From Sympetrum striolatum (Eukaryota; Arthropoda; Insecta; Odonata; Libellulidae): a stretch of DNA of 64,000 bases. The notes beneath the pieces were generated by a model, which worked only from the letters and a program-made list of their open reading frames with translations, did not search any database and was not told where the DNA came from. Numbering within the stretch: position 1 is the first letter of the stretch; each line of letters opens with the position of its first letter. Below, piece by piece: positions 32,894 to 43,768 of the stretch. The stretch is from assembly GCA_947579665.1 (NCBI GenBank), contig CANPUZ010000050.1:186001-250000 (forward strand), in the 5' to 3' direction. The position numbers and the translations under genes are program-made.

Positions 32894-35659
32894 CACTCAT
32901 CCGATTCACTATTTAATTCATAGAAAACTAAGAAGATAAAGAAGGAGTCTCACTTTTCAGAAACAGCTGAACTACGATGATGGCACAGAACCAATATATT
33001 TCATTTGAATATAAGCTCGGAATTTAAGTTTATTTTTTTTAATTAATTAAAACGTTGTGGTGGTTGTCTAGCGTATGACGAATGCCTCCCGAGGGTATTG
33101 AAGGCAAGAGAGGAGGAAATGACCGTATCCAGGTATTTCAATCTTCCAACGACGAATCAAATGTCAGGACAAAGTCCAAGAAATCTTCCGACGCATTCGC
33201 TCAAATTGCTTCCAATATTCGCTGAAAAGTTGGAAAGGAATTTTGCCGAAGACGCGACGGAGGCGAGTAAAAAGGACTTTTGGAAAGTGATTTCAAGAAA
33301 GAGCAGCGAATCATTATTCTACCTCTCGATGTGCGGCACAAAAAATCTGCTTTTGAAGGCAAAAATCAAAGAGAAAATGTAACGAATAATTAACACGTTG
33401 AAAGAAATTAATTAAGATTAAAGAAAAGGGCAGATCGTCTACGTATGTATACGATTATTTGATCCTCACATCTTTTAAATTTGCAACGGAATTCAAATAT
33501 CGTAAAGAACATACCTAATCTTAAGTAAGTGACCCGCAATAAATTGAAAACTACAAGAGTAAACTGCATAAATCAGTCGAAAAACATGAAATAATTCGAA
33601 TTCCAGACGAAACTCAGTTCAGGTCTTAGGGAGGCCACCGGAAAATAGCAAAAAATAACCGTTTTCCATAAGTTAAATATATTCGCATCTGAATTTTATT
33701 GTAAATGAACTGGAATCTGCGATGATAAGTGAGCCAAAATATTATGTAAGCAAGAATTACGTTGGTAGTCAACTTAATTACCAAAAGGTCCTAATTCACG
33801 TGGGACTACTCATCCGGGAGAAAAATCAGCAAAAAAATAACAATACGATTGTGTTGAAGGTGGACCATCCAAAAGATGGAAACGGGAGAGAAACCTCACG
33901 TTGCGATTCCCAATTCTCTGACAGACGCGCCCTCTGCAAGGTCATCGGTGGTAAGAAACAACAACCTGCAGCCACGTGGGTCGAAATAATATATAATAAT
34001 AATGAGAAAGACGCTTTGCATTGTATTGTATGCCATGTAAACAAACCCATAGTAACGAGTTTTATTGTTATTGTGAAGAGTGCCTAATCTTTAACGGCAA
34101 GAAACCATTATAACTGAATAAGTATTTTGTAATAAATATGCGAGCTTTAAATTCCAAATCAACTTCCAATTGAAACTTCGAAGAAATATAGTAACCGCGT
34201 TTAATATAACATTATTTTTAAATGGTATTAATGAAAATGACATTTTAACGTAAATATGTCGCAATAACCAGAAAATTGGTTAATTATGATATACGACTCC
34301 TAAACGGTAATTGATATCGATAATGTTTTCAAATAAAACTTACAGAAAAATACATTTATTGTGACTTATGTAGATAACTGTGTACACCTAAATATCAGAT
34401 TAACGGAGGAATTTAGCAAAAACGAAAAAAATGCATGTCCGAGGGATTATCCGGAGTATATGTGTGATAATCGTTTCCTTAATTCGAAAAAATACGGAAT
34501 ATGATTCAGAACGATCCATCGACACGATTTTGTTGTTTTTTATAGATTTTAAAGTAGATTTCTTGAATACTTGATCTATACATTAACTCAATATCGAATG
34601 AAAGATAAGCAATTATATTAGCAATTTGGATTGCGTCACTTTAAAACGCCATCTATCTTGCTTACTGTAAGCGCATTTTATAGACTTAAAAAATTAATGA
34701 ATTGCTATCCTCTGTAAAGAAGGATTCTCCATCCGTGATGATTCATTCGATTGAAAGTAAGGATCTACTGAAATATATTATTTAGAAAATCGGTAGATTT
34801 TTATTAAACGTGACACTTGTCTCGCTTTCGTGCATTTGCTTTCGTTTTCAAACGTGTCATTTCCCATAAAACCTTCTACCACGCGCAATATCAACAGTGT
34901 TTTAATGAACAATCTTAATTAAACAATATGGAATTGAAAATTTACTCAGCACGTGGAAGAGTGCGCCTTACATCCAAAATTAAACAAAATAGAAACATGG
35001 AAACATCGCTGGGAGTCGAGGAAACCTGAGAACCAGTCTCTCTCACTCCTTCTTTGAACTTGAATTTTAACTAAACACTTATTTCCCAATGTTCGCAACA
35101 AAAACCGGGAAAACATCGAATACGGCCGACGAAATGGTTTAGAAGAATGCGAATTTCAATTCCATGGATCGACGCATCACAAAATCATACATCTGAGTAG
35201 TTGTGCACTAAGGGAATCTATATATATTAATAAGAGAACTCCCTTTTTAAGGATAACATAAGAACGGAGGAGTTTGAGATTTGGCATAATGAGAAGGAGT
35301 GCAGAAAGATAAAAACAAGTGATCACCCAGTGGTCGAAATTCGATCATAATTCATTGAATTCTTAAGTCTGAACGAAATTGAGGTTCTTTTGTCAAAGAG
35401 TATACCTATATAATCATTGCTTATAATTTATTTCATTATTTTTCTATTACGACAGCTGTGAGCGTGTACAAATACGTCGTTAGGGTTTGCCTTAATTCCC
35501 TTCAATAAACGTAAAATTTTAATGTTAGAAAAATAAATATAACACAATTACAGCTTCTTTATTTTTTGATACAATTCATTATCATTTTTAATTTTTAAAA
35601 TTGATTCCCAAAAATAATTCCGTAAAATCGCCGTAATTATATCCCTGTTATTCATTAAT
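32894..35659. other. 2.8 kb low-repeat stretch with two short unrecognised frames
   Basis: Plus-strand frames at 33098-33382 (94 residues, Lys/Glu/Ser-rich) and 33722-34087 (121 residues) are the longest. Neither has a motif, signal peptide or repeat I can name. A splice-donor-like GGTAAGAAA at 33950 lies inside the second. The remainder is AT-rich. This could be intron or intergenic DNA; no gene is claimed. Confidence 0.35.
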
Positions 35660-35754
35660 CAGTTAGCGACTTATGGCATCTCGGTTAATTGCCCTCTTTT
35701 CATAATTTCCGACATGAGTCCCTACTGTTAATTTATTTTGGAGATAAAATCCGC

Positions 35755-36069
35755 TTCTAATGAGAAAACTAATAAGCTCGGATTCGCCTTGGTTGCCAGG
35801 GGGACTGGTTTGTTTACTACGAAGAAATTTCACGACATTTTCGTTCATTTTGCCAGAGATTTCGTAATTTCGGCAGGAATACGATATTCTACGAGCAAAA
35901 TAAGAATCTTTGTTCAATTTCCTTTCTTTTGGTGTTAATCTCGATTTCGTACGGTCATTATTTCTGTTTTGATTCTGCAAAAGAAAAATTGTCTGCAATC
36001 GATCAAAACGAACTTTGCGTGCATTTCTTATGAGAGACGATTCGAACCGTCCAGAGTCGAACCAAGGAT
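35755..36069 (-). mobile_element. Family C repeat, mixed subtype
   Basis: It has the GGTTGCCAGGGGGACTGG tail-side motif of subtype 2 but the middle and B-box head of subtype 1, ending at GTCGAACCAAGG. This shows that the two subtypes are parts of one family. Confidence 0.75.
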
Positions 36070-36245
36070 ATTTCTCTAAATAGGAGATCCTTATCCATGG
36101 ATTTTTTTGTTTTGGTTCCATCCAAAGGAACAGCGAAGGCTTTCCCAGGTTCCATTGGTTTCGCCTTCTTCATAATTGGTATCAGGAAAACGTTTTCGAT
36201 GATTACGGCAGCATTTTGAGGGAGAGAATTTTCTTTCTGCGCCAT
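36060..36245 (-). CDS. Short unrecognised frame with good start context
   Basis: A minus-strand frame starts at an ATG near 36245 in the context AAGAAATGGCG and gives about 60 residues of ordinary amino-acid composition. It includes AVIIENVFLIPIMKKAK and AFAVPLDGTKTKKSMDK, and then runs into the family C repeat. I do not recognise it. It may be a real exon or peptide truncated by the repeat, or a chance frame. Confidence 0.22.
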
Positions 36246-36759
36246 TTCTTATATTCATGAACGAATGGCTTGAAATATTTCGAGTGAAATCTTTTCGCTT
36301 TGTTGTGTTTTGAAAAAATTAAACGAGGTTTTCTTCGTAATTGAATGTTTTTTTTCGAAAAAACTATTACAGTCCGCCTTGGCTGCTTCATTATCACCCA
36401 CAATTCGTTAGAAACTTACGAAATATACAAATAAATAAAGAACACGTAGAGTTGCTCCTGATGGTTATGAAAATAATGTACACCTGCAGATGACAATTGC
36501 AGCATTAATAAAGATCCTACGTTCAAATCGTAATTCCTTAAAATTGAAGACTATTGACTTTTCCCTCTGCAAAGATAATTTCGAACGCCTTCTGAGATAG
36601 GGGACGGACGGAGTTTGCTATTTATATATTCTTGCTATTGAACTCCTTAAAGATCTAGAAACATATTTTTAACTTCTCCTTTTACTGTAAACCTTCCCCT
36701 AAGCTAATAGGTGTCAACTGTATAAGTCCACATTTATTTAACATCTCTCAGACACGGAA
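36246..36759. other. No recognised feature
   Basis: AT-rich, with a chance minus-strand frame rich in Lys and Arg. No repeat family is recognised. Confidence 0.4.
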
Positions 36760-36872
36760 AGGGCTAAAGGCACTTTGGACATAAGGGCGTGCACCCAGGA
36801 AAAATCCCAAGGTACAAGAAGGGGCCGGGAATCGAACCCGGGATCTTCCTTTATCCGAGAGGACGCTGTTTG
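36760..36872 (-). repeat. Half of the tRNA-like palindrome repeat
   Basis: It carries the same body as at 2230 and 53890 (CACTTTGGACATAAGGGCGTGC) and one arm with a perfect reverse B box (GGGAATCGAACCCGGG) but lacks the opposite arm. It shows that the repeat also exists as a single arm. Confidence 0.6.
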
Positions 36873-37453
36873 ATTCTTCCTAAATGAATTAAGGATTGAA
36901 TTGGCCATGGCAAATGTTTAAACGAATGAATATTTTATCAGTAGTGATATCGCAAGTGTCGGATGCAAAGGCTGGTTATATAACTCATATCACTTTAAGA
37001 GGTATTATCTTTAAGCGCACAAAAACGTTATAACAACCTATAAAATAGTCGCATCGCTTAAATAACATCCTGGAAGGCCCTAAAGACGGAGAATGCTCGC
37101 AGTAGGTGCTCTTCTGACAATATGTTGTTTGTCGAAAGACCACCTGTTGGTGCGGCCATCGGGAGAAGCGCGGTGAGCGTGTCTGCCTCCTTCGTTTCCT
37201 CGTACGAGTGCGCGAATAGAAATACATTCTCTAGAAGTAAAGTCTCTTGTTAAATTGAGGTTCGATACCTTGGAAGGGGGTCGTTCATTAGCGATGCATC
37301 GTTGATGTTGCAGACGAATGAGGCGACACATTTGCAAGCGTCGTTCTCTCCACAGAATTATATTACTATTGCGTTTTAATTCATTCGATAGTATATTTGC
37401 GACGCGTTAACCTATTTTGAAAGCTCGCTTTTGCGGAATTATGGATTCGGCGA
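36873..37453. other. No recognised feature
   Basis: Sequence of mixed composition with overlapping minus-strand frames of 80-85 residues in different phases. None has a recognisable domain. Confidence 0.4.
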
Positions 37454-37920
37454 TTGAAAAAGGCGATTGCAATTAGATGGCCCCCCACAAAGCTTCGTGA
37501 AAATGAGGGACGAGAGGACCCTAACGCCGCTCCACTGGCTGGAGCGCATTTCTCGCTCTGCCGCACCGGAACTGGAAAGCAGAAGAAGGCCCTGCACTCG
37601 TTTGATGCCGACCCAAGAATCCAGCACCCATCTCCCGCACCAGAGGAGGGGGACAATGGATGACGTCACCGGAGGAGGCGAACCCGGAGCGGAGGGATAC
37701 GTATTCATCCTGAGCAGTGGCAATTGGCATCGAATGCCTCGGTCGCACATCTCTCGCGTCCTCCAAAGGAATCGCCACATGGTGATTGCCTCACCAAAGG
37801 AAAGTCACCTCCAAAAGAACGATCTCCCTCACCTCGCACTCGAGACGCACTCAAGCAGTAGAGCACAACAGAGAAATAAAAAAATCTGACTCCTTGTATA
37901 TAAACACTCAACCACAATCA
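37454..37920 (+). mobile_element. Possible LTR-retrotransposon 3' end
   Basis: A GC-rich segment encodes, from 37505, text like DERTLTPLHWLERI, which weakly resembles the PLxW-type end of BEL/Pao pol. A purine tract (GAGGAGGGGGA, 37644-37654) is followed by TGGATGACGTCACC, as expected for a polypurine tract next to an LTR start. A TATATAAA at 37898 could be the LTR promoter. There is no second LTR, no integrase motif and no uninterrupted frame. The composition and layout are suggestive only. Confidence 0.3.
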
Positions 37921-38734
37921 ACTCGACGTTTGAAATCGGTCTTTGTTATAAGAGAAGTGCTTATACTTTTTCGTCGCATCGAATGTTTTCTCTCTATCGA
38001 ACAGTGCATTCCTATTTTTTAATGATCGCATTTAGCCTTTTATCTTCTATTTAATGATTCATTTTATCCGTCAGCGCCAAGATATTCAATCATTTCAATT
38101 CTTTGGTTTGAGTTCATTATATGTTTCTCATTTTAAACTACTTCTTCTGATTTAATTTCATTCCTTAATTCGAACATATGATACATCTTCACTCCATATT
38201 AACGTTGCTTTAATCAAACTAATGCTTATCGAAAACTACCACTCATTCACGTAAAATAATTTATTGATTATAGTTCGAAATTTAATTAATTTATTATTGA
38301 CGTAAATACTAATAATCTATAGACGTTTATATATTCAGGACTAATTAAAATGCTTCATTATTTACTACAAACGTAATTCTATTTATATTTTAACTGTTGC
38401 TCAAATCAGATTTCCTCGTATTGTTGAAACAATGCGATATAGTTCCATTATCGCGGCCGACTGAACCATCAGCGGGGAGACACGCCTCCGTTGCGGCGTC
38501 TAGCTAAAGTCTGTAACAGTCTATTAAATCTGTCTAGCTTAATAGTCATTTAATATCATCGCCGAGACTACGTTCGTGCCCTAGACCAACAAAACATGCG
38601 GCAAATTATTCCACTTATTATTCAGACCAAAGCTAAAGCAGACATAAACCAAAGTGAGGAACGATCAAGAGATGTGTTTCTTCGTTCCATAATCACTTAT
38701 TAGTTTCATTTAGCATTTAGATGGGTAGATGGGG
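37921..38734. other. No recognised feature
   Basis: AT-rich except for 38450-38600, a slightly GC-richer block containing two TCTATTAAATCTGTC/TCTAGC-like phrases. No repeat partner is found in the window and no open frame is of interest. Confidence 0.4.
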
Positions 38735-39250
38735 AAAGACGAGCAAACTACCTTACTCCTCACCATGCTAAGTAACCCTCATCACCCCCTGACAGCTATT
38801 GGTATTTAACGCTATATACCAGCCAGCCTTAGGACCAAATCCCTCATCATCCTAAGTAAGCCTCACTTCTTACGAAATAGCAAGAAAAGAAAAGAAAAGA
38901 TTGCTCGTCATTTTAAATTAAATAATAGCAAAAAAAATCCACCTTAGCATTTTAATCGTTTTGAAAAAGTAAGGGCGTATTCCCTCACTCCTCATCATAT
39001 CATGTAAGCCTCACCACTCCCTGATTGCTCTTGGTGGCTAATAGAATGTAGATAAGGACCAAGCAGTATTTGAAAAATTCCCTCATTCCTCATCATACTT
39101 AGTAAGCCTCCTTATACTAGCTCTCGGTAGCTAATGCTAGAGGGAGTGAGGTACCAACTAGCCCTTAGGCAAACTACACAACTCCTCATCCTGACAAGTA
39201 ATACCTCACCATACTAGGACTTGATATCCATTAGGAATACTTAGCAGAAA
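38735..39250. repeat. Tandem copies of CTCACTCCTCATCCTG segment
   Basis: About four diverged copies of a segment of about 100 bp with the order CAAACTAC, CTCACTCCTCAT, AGTAAGCCTCA, CTAATGCTAGAGGGAGTGAG. Single copies occur at 1195-1300 and 52840-52945. It has no coding capacity. Confidence 0.65.
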
Positions 39251-39268
39251 GCCCACTAATCCACAGAT

Positions 39269-39559
39269 ATGTCGCTATGTTATCTTCATCTCTTTCAATC
39301 TCTTTTAATTAAATATCCAGGATTCACCGCTCCTTCTTCTCGACCTTCTGTATTTTCCTCTATTGAAATTCTCATTTTCCCAAATACGAGTGTCCCCACC
39401 TATCGCACGAAGCAGCTACTAAAAACCACGACCTCTGGAGAAATAATTGATAGGCAAAGAGAAAAGTTAATGAGAAAGTATTTTGAGCGTATAGCGCGCA
39501 AGGAGGCGAGAGATTTGGCATACTTAAAGTTTATAAAGTGGAGGATTGGCGAATGCTAA
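39269..39559 (+). CDS. Unrecognised 96-residue frame
   Basis: The second half is charged and helical-looking (for example REKLMRKYFERIARKEA) and reads to a stop just inside the family C boundary. The first half is Ser/Pro-rich. I know no family that it fits, and chance is likely. Confidence 0.15.
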   Translation: MSLCYLHLFQSLLIKYPGFTAPSSRPSVFSSIEILIFPNTSVPTYRTKQLLKTTTSGEIIDRQREKLMRKYFERIARKEARDLAYLKFIKWRIGEC

Positions 39560-39935
39560 TATTTTTGTCCAAAGTATCCTCGGTTCGACTCTGTACGACT
39601 CGAATCGTCTCTCTCATTAGAAATGCACGTAAAGTTCGTTTTTAAAGGTTGCAGACAATTTTTATTTTGCGAAATTAAATCAGAAATAATTGTCGTACGA
39701 AATCGAGATGAATACCAAAAGAGAGGTAATTGAATGAAGATTCTTATTTCGGTCGTGGAATATCGTATTCGAGTCGAAATTGAGGGAATTCAGACAAAAA
39801 TTAACGAAATATGTGTGTGATATCGTGGGCATAAACAATTCCCTAACAACAAAGGTGATTTATGAACTCTCGCACGAATATATGGAAAAGATAGGCTCAT
39901 GAGAAACGTATTGGGATGAAGAGCCGACATTTTAT
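39547..39935 (+). mobile_element. Family C short interspersed repeat
   Basis: Forward copy with B-box-like GGTTCGACTCTG near 39583 and the ATTAGAAATGCACGTAAAGT block. The tail side extends to GAAGAGCCGACATTTT, which agrees with the copy at 50368. Confidence 0.75.
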
Positions 39936-40846
39936 TGGGATAAAACAATTAGTAACCTGAGGCTGTCTGCATGAGGATTTACGATGTCTCATCATCCAAG
40001 CATAGAGCCATCATTAGCCCGCAATGCGTTTTTCGACGTTAAAGTTATACGCTTTTTTGTTCCTTTCTGTAAAGTCAAATGCAAGATTTGTAAAATCGGA
40101 TAATATTATTCCTAGCATCATCTCTATTTCAATAACATCACAATTTTTATTTCTCCATTTGCGCTTTTGTTCTTAGGTTAGCCTTTTTATAGTTGTCTTT
40201 GGGAGATTCATTTGAATCTCCAATTAAACGCCTCAGCTAGATTTGCTTCACCTACGCTTCACTTTCCATATTTTTCTTTTTTTTAAAACCCATACTGTGA
40301 TGGAAATTAACGATTTTAATTATTCACGATAAATAACACATTTAAATGTATAATATGTACAAAGAATATTAATTTTAAAAAAGCTAAATTATTATTAAAA
40401 AGCACTACGGTTTCCTAAATTGAACCGGTCCAATTTAGGGAACTGCAAGCGGTACAATATAGGCTACTCTGCTTTTTTGTTCTTCGTCGCTTCCAAACTA
40501 ATCGTTTGAGTTACAGAACCATATCAATATGAAAACTCAGGTATTTATGTATATTCATCTGATAAGTAGCATAGTTTGCTTCCACCTAGCCTATTACCGT
40601 TATTCCCTTAGCCACGCGAAGACAAAATTGCTTTATAAACGCAAAAAAGTCTCACAAACAGACCGTGTTCGAACTCACAAAGATGACGACTGGACTATTT
40701 CGGCGTTTAATGACGTCCACCTTACAAATATAGCTAGAAACGAAGGTGTTCCATATTACGGAGGTGGTACGAACTAGGCGTCGCTACACTATGGGTGACC
40801 CTAAACTAACTATGCACCAACAAAATCTGAAGAAATAAAAAAAAAA
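39936..40846. other. No recognised feature
   Basis: Low-repeat sequence. A plus-strand frame of 82 residues (40529-40777) starts with a hydrophobic stretch but has no known motif. Two CAATATAGG/CAATTTAGG phrases near 40430-40460 form a short local repeat. Confidence 0.4.
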
Positions 40847-41551
40847 TCTGATGTGGCCAGCACATGACTTTCTCCATATTTAATGAAAACAGAAGCCTAT
40901 GCCGGTTATATTTAAATAACTCCAAAAAAATGAGTGTTACAGAAAAATTTTTCAAACAAAATTGTAGCAAAATACATTATCTATAACTTTTGTACATTAT
41001 TGTGTATACCTAAATTGCATTCTGACAGAGATAAGTATGAAAATCCTCCATTTCTGGATAAACAACAACTTCCGGTTAACCATTATTCAAGAATAACTCC
41101 TAAACAATCAGTGTTACGAAAAATTATTTCATACAAAAGTTGTAGTAAAATATATTATCTATAACTTTTGTACGTAATTGTATGTACCTCTATTGCATTT
41201 TGACAGAGATATTTAAGAAACAAAAATTTGTTCCGGATAAACCGTAACTTCCGGTTAAGCGATATTCATCAAAAACTAATCAACTCTTGGCATTGTTAGG
41301 AAAATACTAAATATGAATTTTGGAAATGATCGGATAATTACTTTTTAAGATAGAGCGACCAAAAACTTTTTTTGCCACAGAGAGACACACACAGACCACA
41401 GACACACTACCACACAGACAGACATGTTCGGGAAAATAGCTTAAACGAGCTCTATGGGCCCCAAAACATTTATTTCCGTCGAAATCTGGAGGTCGAATTT
41501 TTTGCGAATACAACACTATCTCTATACTACGTATAGGGAGAAAGTGAAAAT
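40847..41551 (+). mobile_element. Family A repeat, full length
   Basis: From TCTGATGTGGCCAGCACATG to GGGAGAAAGTGAAAA, with three modules and a CAGACACAC microsatellite at about 41383-41430. The terminal hairpin is intact (CTATACTACGTATAGGGAG). Confidence 0.85.
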
Positions 41552-42066
41552 ATTGAGGCCAATGCAAATAATTAGTTATTTTTGTTGAATGCACTGATAA
41601 GCAAAGGCGGGTTAGTGACCGAATTCAATGCACTGGGAGAAAAAAACGGGGAAGTTGAGTAGAAAATACTGATTCGTATCCTACGTATGCCTCCAACTTT
41701 CAAACACATTAAGTAACGGGTTAATAATAACCTCACACGATTCATTTAAAATTAATTGATGAATTAATTTTTAAATTATTTTATTTGGAATTAATTGATA
41801 TTAAAATTAATAAAGTGTAACATAACTAACATTACATTTATTTTAGTATAATTCATATTCCATTTTGAAACCGTTCAATCACTTGAAAAATTACATAAAA
41901 GTGTATTTCATTATTTATTATTTTATTTAGAATCCGGCAAAGCATTCCTGCCAAACGAGGTCCAGCGCGTCACGAACTCTGTCAACTCTGAGACGAACGA
42001 CACTCCGGGGTCGACCGCCATCTCAAAATCCAAACACATCCCCGTATCTAATATACGAGGACAAAA
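41552..42066. other. No recognised feature; very AT-rich core
   Basis: Positions 41745-41860 are runs of AATTAATT and similar words. No gene is seen. Confidence 0.4.
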
Positions 42067-42125
42067 TCCCCCTCCCCTCCCTCCCTCCTTCCCCTCCCTC
42101 CTTCCCCTCCCTCCCTTCCCCCTCC
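42067..42125. repeat. Polypyrimidine tract with many CCC runs
   Basis: About 59 nt of only C and T with around ten runs of three to five C. The minus strand is therefore G-rich and could form quadruplexes, and the duplex could form a triplex. It lies just before a degenerate family C copy. Confidence 0.9.
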
Positions 42126-42154
42126 ACTCACCAAAGCTATCCCCAATGTATTCT

Positions 42155-42395
42155 TACGGGAAAATCGCCATAGAATCAACGATCCTCTCCACAGGTCGAT
42201 GAATGCCTCAAAATCGGAAAAAAGGTCCGTTTTGAACAGTCAAAATCTCGCGATTTGTAAGTTAGAACCAAATTCAAATAGATAAATAAGAAACTCTGTT
42301 CGATTATCTTTCTATCGGTGCTTGTCTCGACTTCCTAAGGCCATTAATTCTAATTTTAAAGTGCGATATAATTAGAGACTGCAAACACCAAAATG
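42155..42395 (-). mobile_element. Family C repeat, degenerate
   Basis: Diverged tail-side and middle blocks (TCAACGATCCTCTCCACAGG; TATCTTTCTATCGGTGCTTG) align with subtype 2. No B-box head remains. Positions 42396-42821 after it show no recognised content apart from purine-rich text near 42700-42780. Confidence 0.45.
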
Positions 42396-42821
42396 TACAG
42401 AACCTGTACATTTTGCGAGAAGGTTATAAACACTTAAACGCTGTCTCTTTTGAGTGTCATTCCCAACAAGGGAGCTTCTGATAGCCTCTTGTGAAGGTTC
42501 CTGTGTTGAATTACGACAGAAGGCTCTTCGATGCTCTCTTACGAGGAAACCATGAATCCAACTTAAGAGTGGCTCTTCGCCGTATTGAAAAGAATGTGAC
42601 CTGTGAAGGAGGCTATTCTTGCTTGGCTACGGTTTCAAAGGGGACATTGGAGTAGTTTTGTATCGGATTATATTTCGTGGGAGTTGTTGTCTAGATGAGT
42701 GGTGGAGGGAGAAGGGGAGGGGAAGGAGAGGCCGTAACCATGACGACAGAGGGAAGGCGAACAACAATACGGGGAGAAACAGAAGAGTAGCGACGGATTA
42801 ATAGAATCGGAAACAAATGAA

Positions 42822-43478
42822 AGTTTAAGATAATGAAATTTACTATAACTTTTGATTTTAACATATTTTTGTATCACCGGTTTATTAGGAGTTATTCGTG
42901 AAATACTGATAAACCGGAAGTAGCTGATTATGTACTTTGTGGGCGCTCTAACATGAAAACTATTTGTTGGATCAACACCAAATTTCATATATAGTACTTT
43001 GGTTTGTGTCGTTAGAGTTGATTATTTTTTGGGATAATCGGTTACCCGGAAGTCGAGCTTCATTCATCAAAGCTCATTTACAGTTTTCAAAATATCTCCA
43101 TAAATATTATATTAAGGTGTGAACTATTAATTCTAAAAGTTTTATATAAAAGAATTTACTATAAATTTTGTATGAATCATATTTTTGTATCACTGATTGT
43201 GTAGGAGTTATTTGAGAAATACTGATAAACCGGAAGTTGCTGATTGTGTACATTGTGGGCGCTCTGGGAACTGGGGCGAAAGGCCATTTCATCGTTTTTC
43301 ATCGAACATGACCCGAAAAACATTATTTATAGTGTTTGTGACGTAAAAGATAATATGATATAAATTAAACACTCCTCTTCCAAGTTTAGATGGAAGATAG
43401 AGTTCGAAATTACCGTCGTATATAAATATTTACATCTTATATATATGGAGAAAGTCATGTGTTGGCCACATCAGATAT
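42822..43478 (-). mobile_element. Family B repeat, reverse orientation, right end missing
   Basis: The left terminus (GTGTTGGCCACATCAGA) is on the right. Two modules are present, and the CA tract and right-terminal hairpin segment are absent. It is joined directly to B-box family text at 43480. Confidence 0.8.
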
Positions 43479-43479
43479 T

Positions 43480-43567
43480 TTCTTTTGAGGACCGTCCCGA
43501 TATGATGCCGATATGAAATTAGTGTTGTCGATCTGCTTGCAGTTTGCAAGCTACATTTTACTCGTAA
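43480..43567 (-). repeat. Start segment of the B-box element, reversed
   Basis: The reverse complement of the first 90 bp of the 1.1-kb units, including GACCGTCCCGATATGATGCC and the ACTCGTA end. The hairpin arm is altered (GCTTGCAGTTTGCAAGC). No B-box core is present. Confidence 0.65.
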
Positions 43568-43582
43568 ATGCAGTGTATGGGA

Positions 43583-43768
43583 CAAGTGTCATATCCAGGA
43601 ATTAGAAAAGCACAACGAAAGCGGATACGTTATTTAAATAATTTCTATGTTAAAAGAGTAAATGTTACTCAGATGATAAAGGACACGGGATGGGAATCTT
43701 TAGAAGATAGAACATTTATACGAAGGATAAATCTACCGGAGTCAAGGTGCTTGCACCCCCTGCCCCTA
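43583..43768 (+). pseudogene. Non-LTR retrotransposon ORF2 C-terminus
   Basis: The frame reads an RKAQRKRIRYLN-type helix, then MIKDTGWESLEDR, matching the conserved tail of non-LTR ORF2 proteins, and ends in a CACCCCCTGCCCC segment like the other 3' ends. The SFFPR-type motif is missing, so an internal deletion is likely. The large minisatellite starts within a few bases of its end. Confidence 0.65.

Noticed and set aside
38400..38620. Copia-type LTR suggested by a GTTGAAAC start
   Set aside because: There is no matching second LTR, primer-binding site or coding sequence, so the resemblance is too weak to report.
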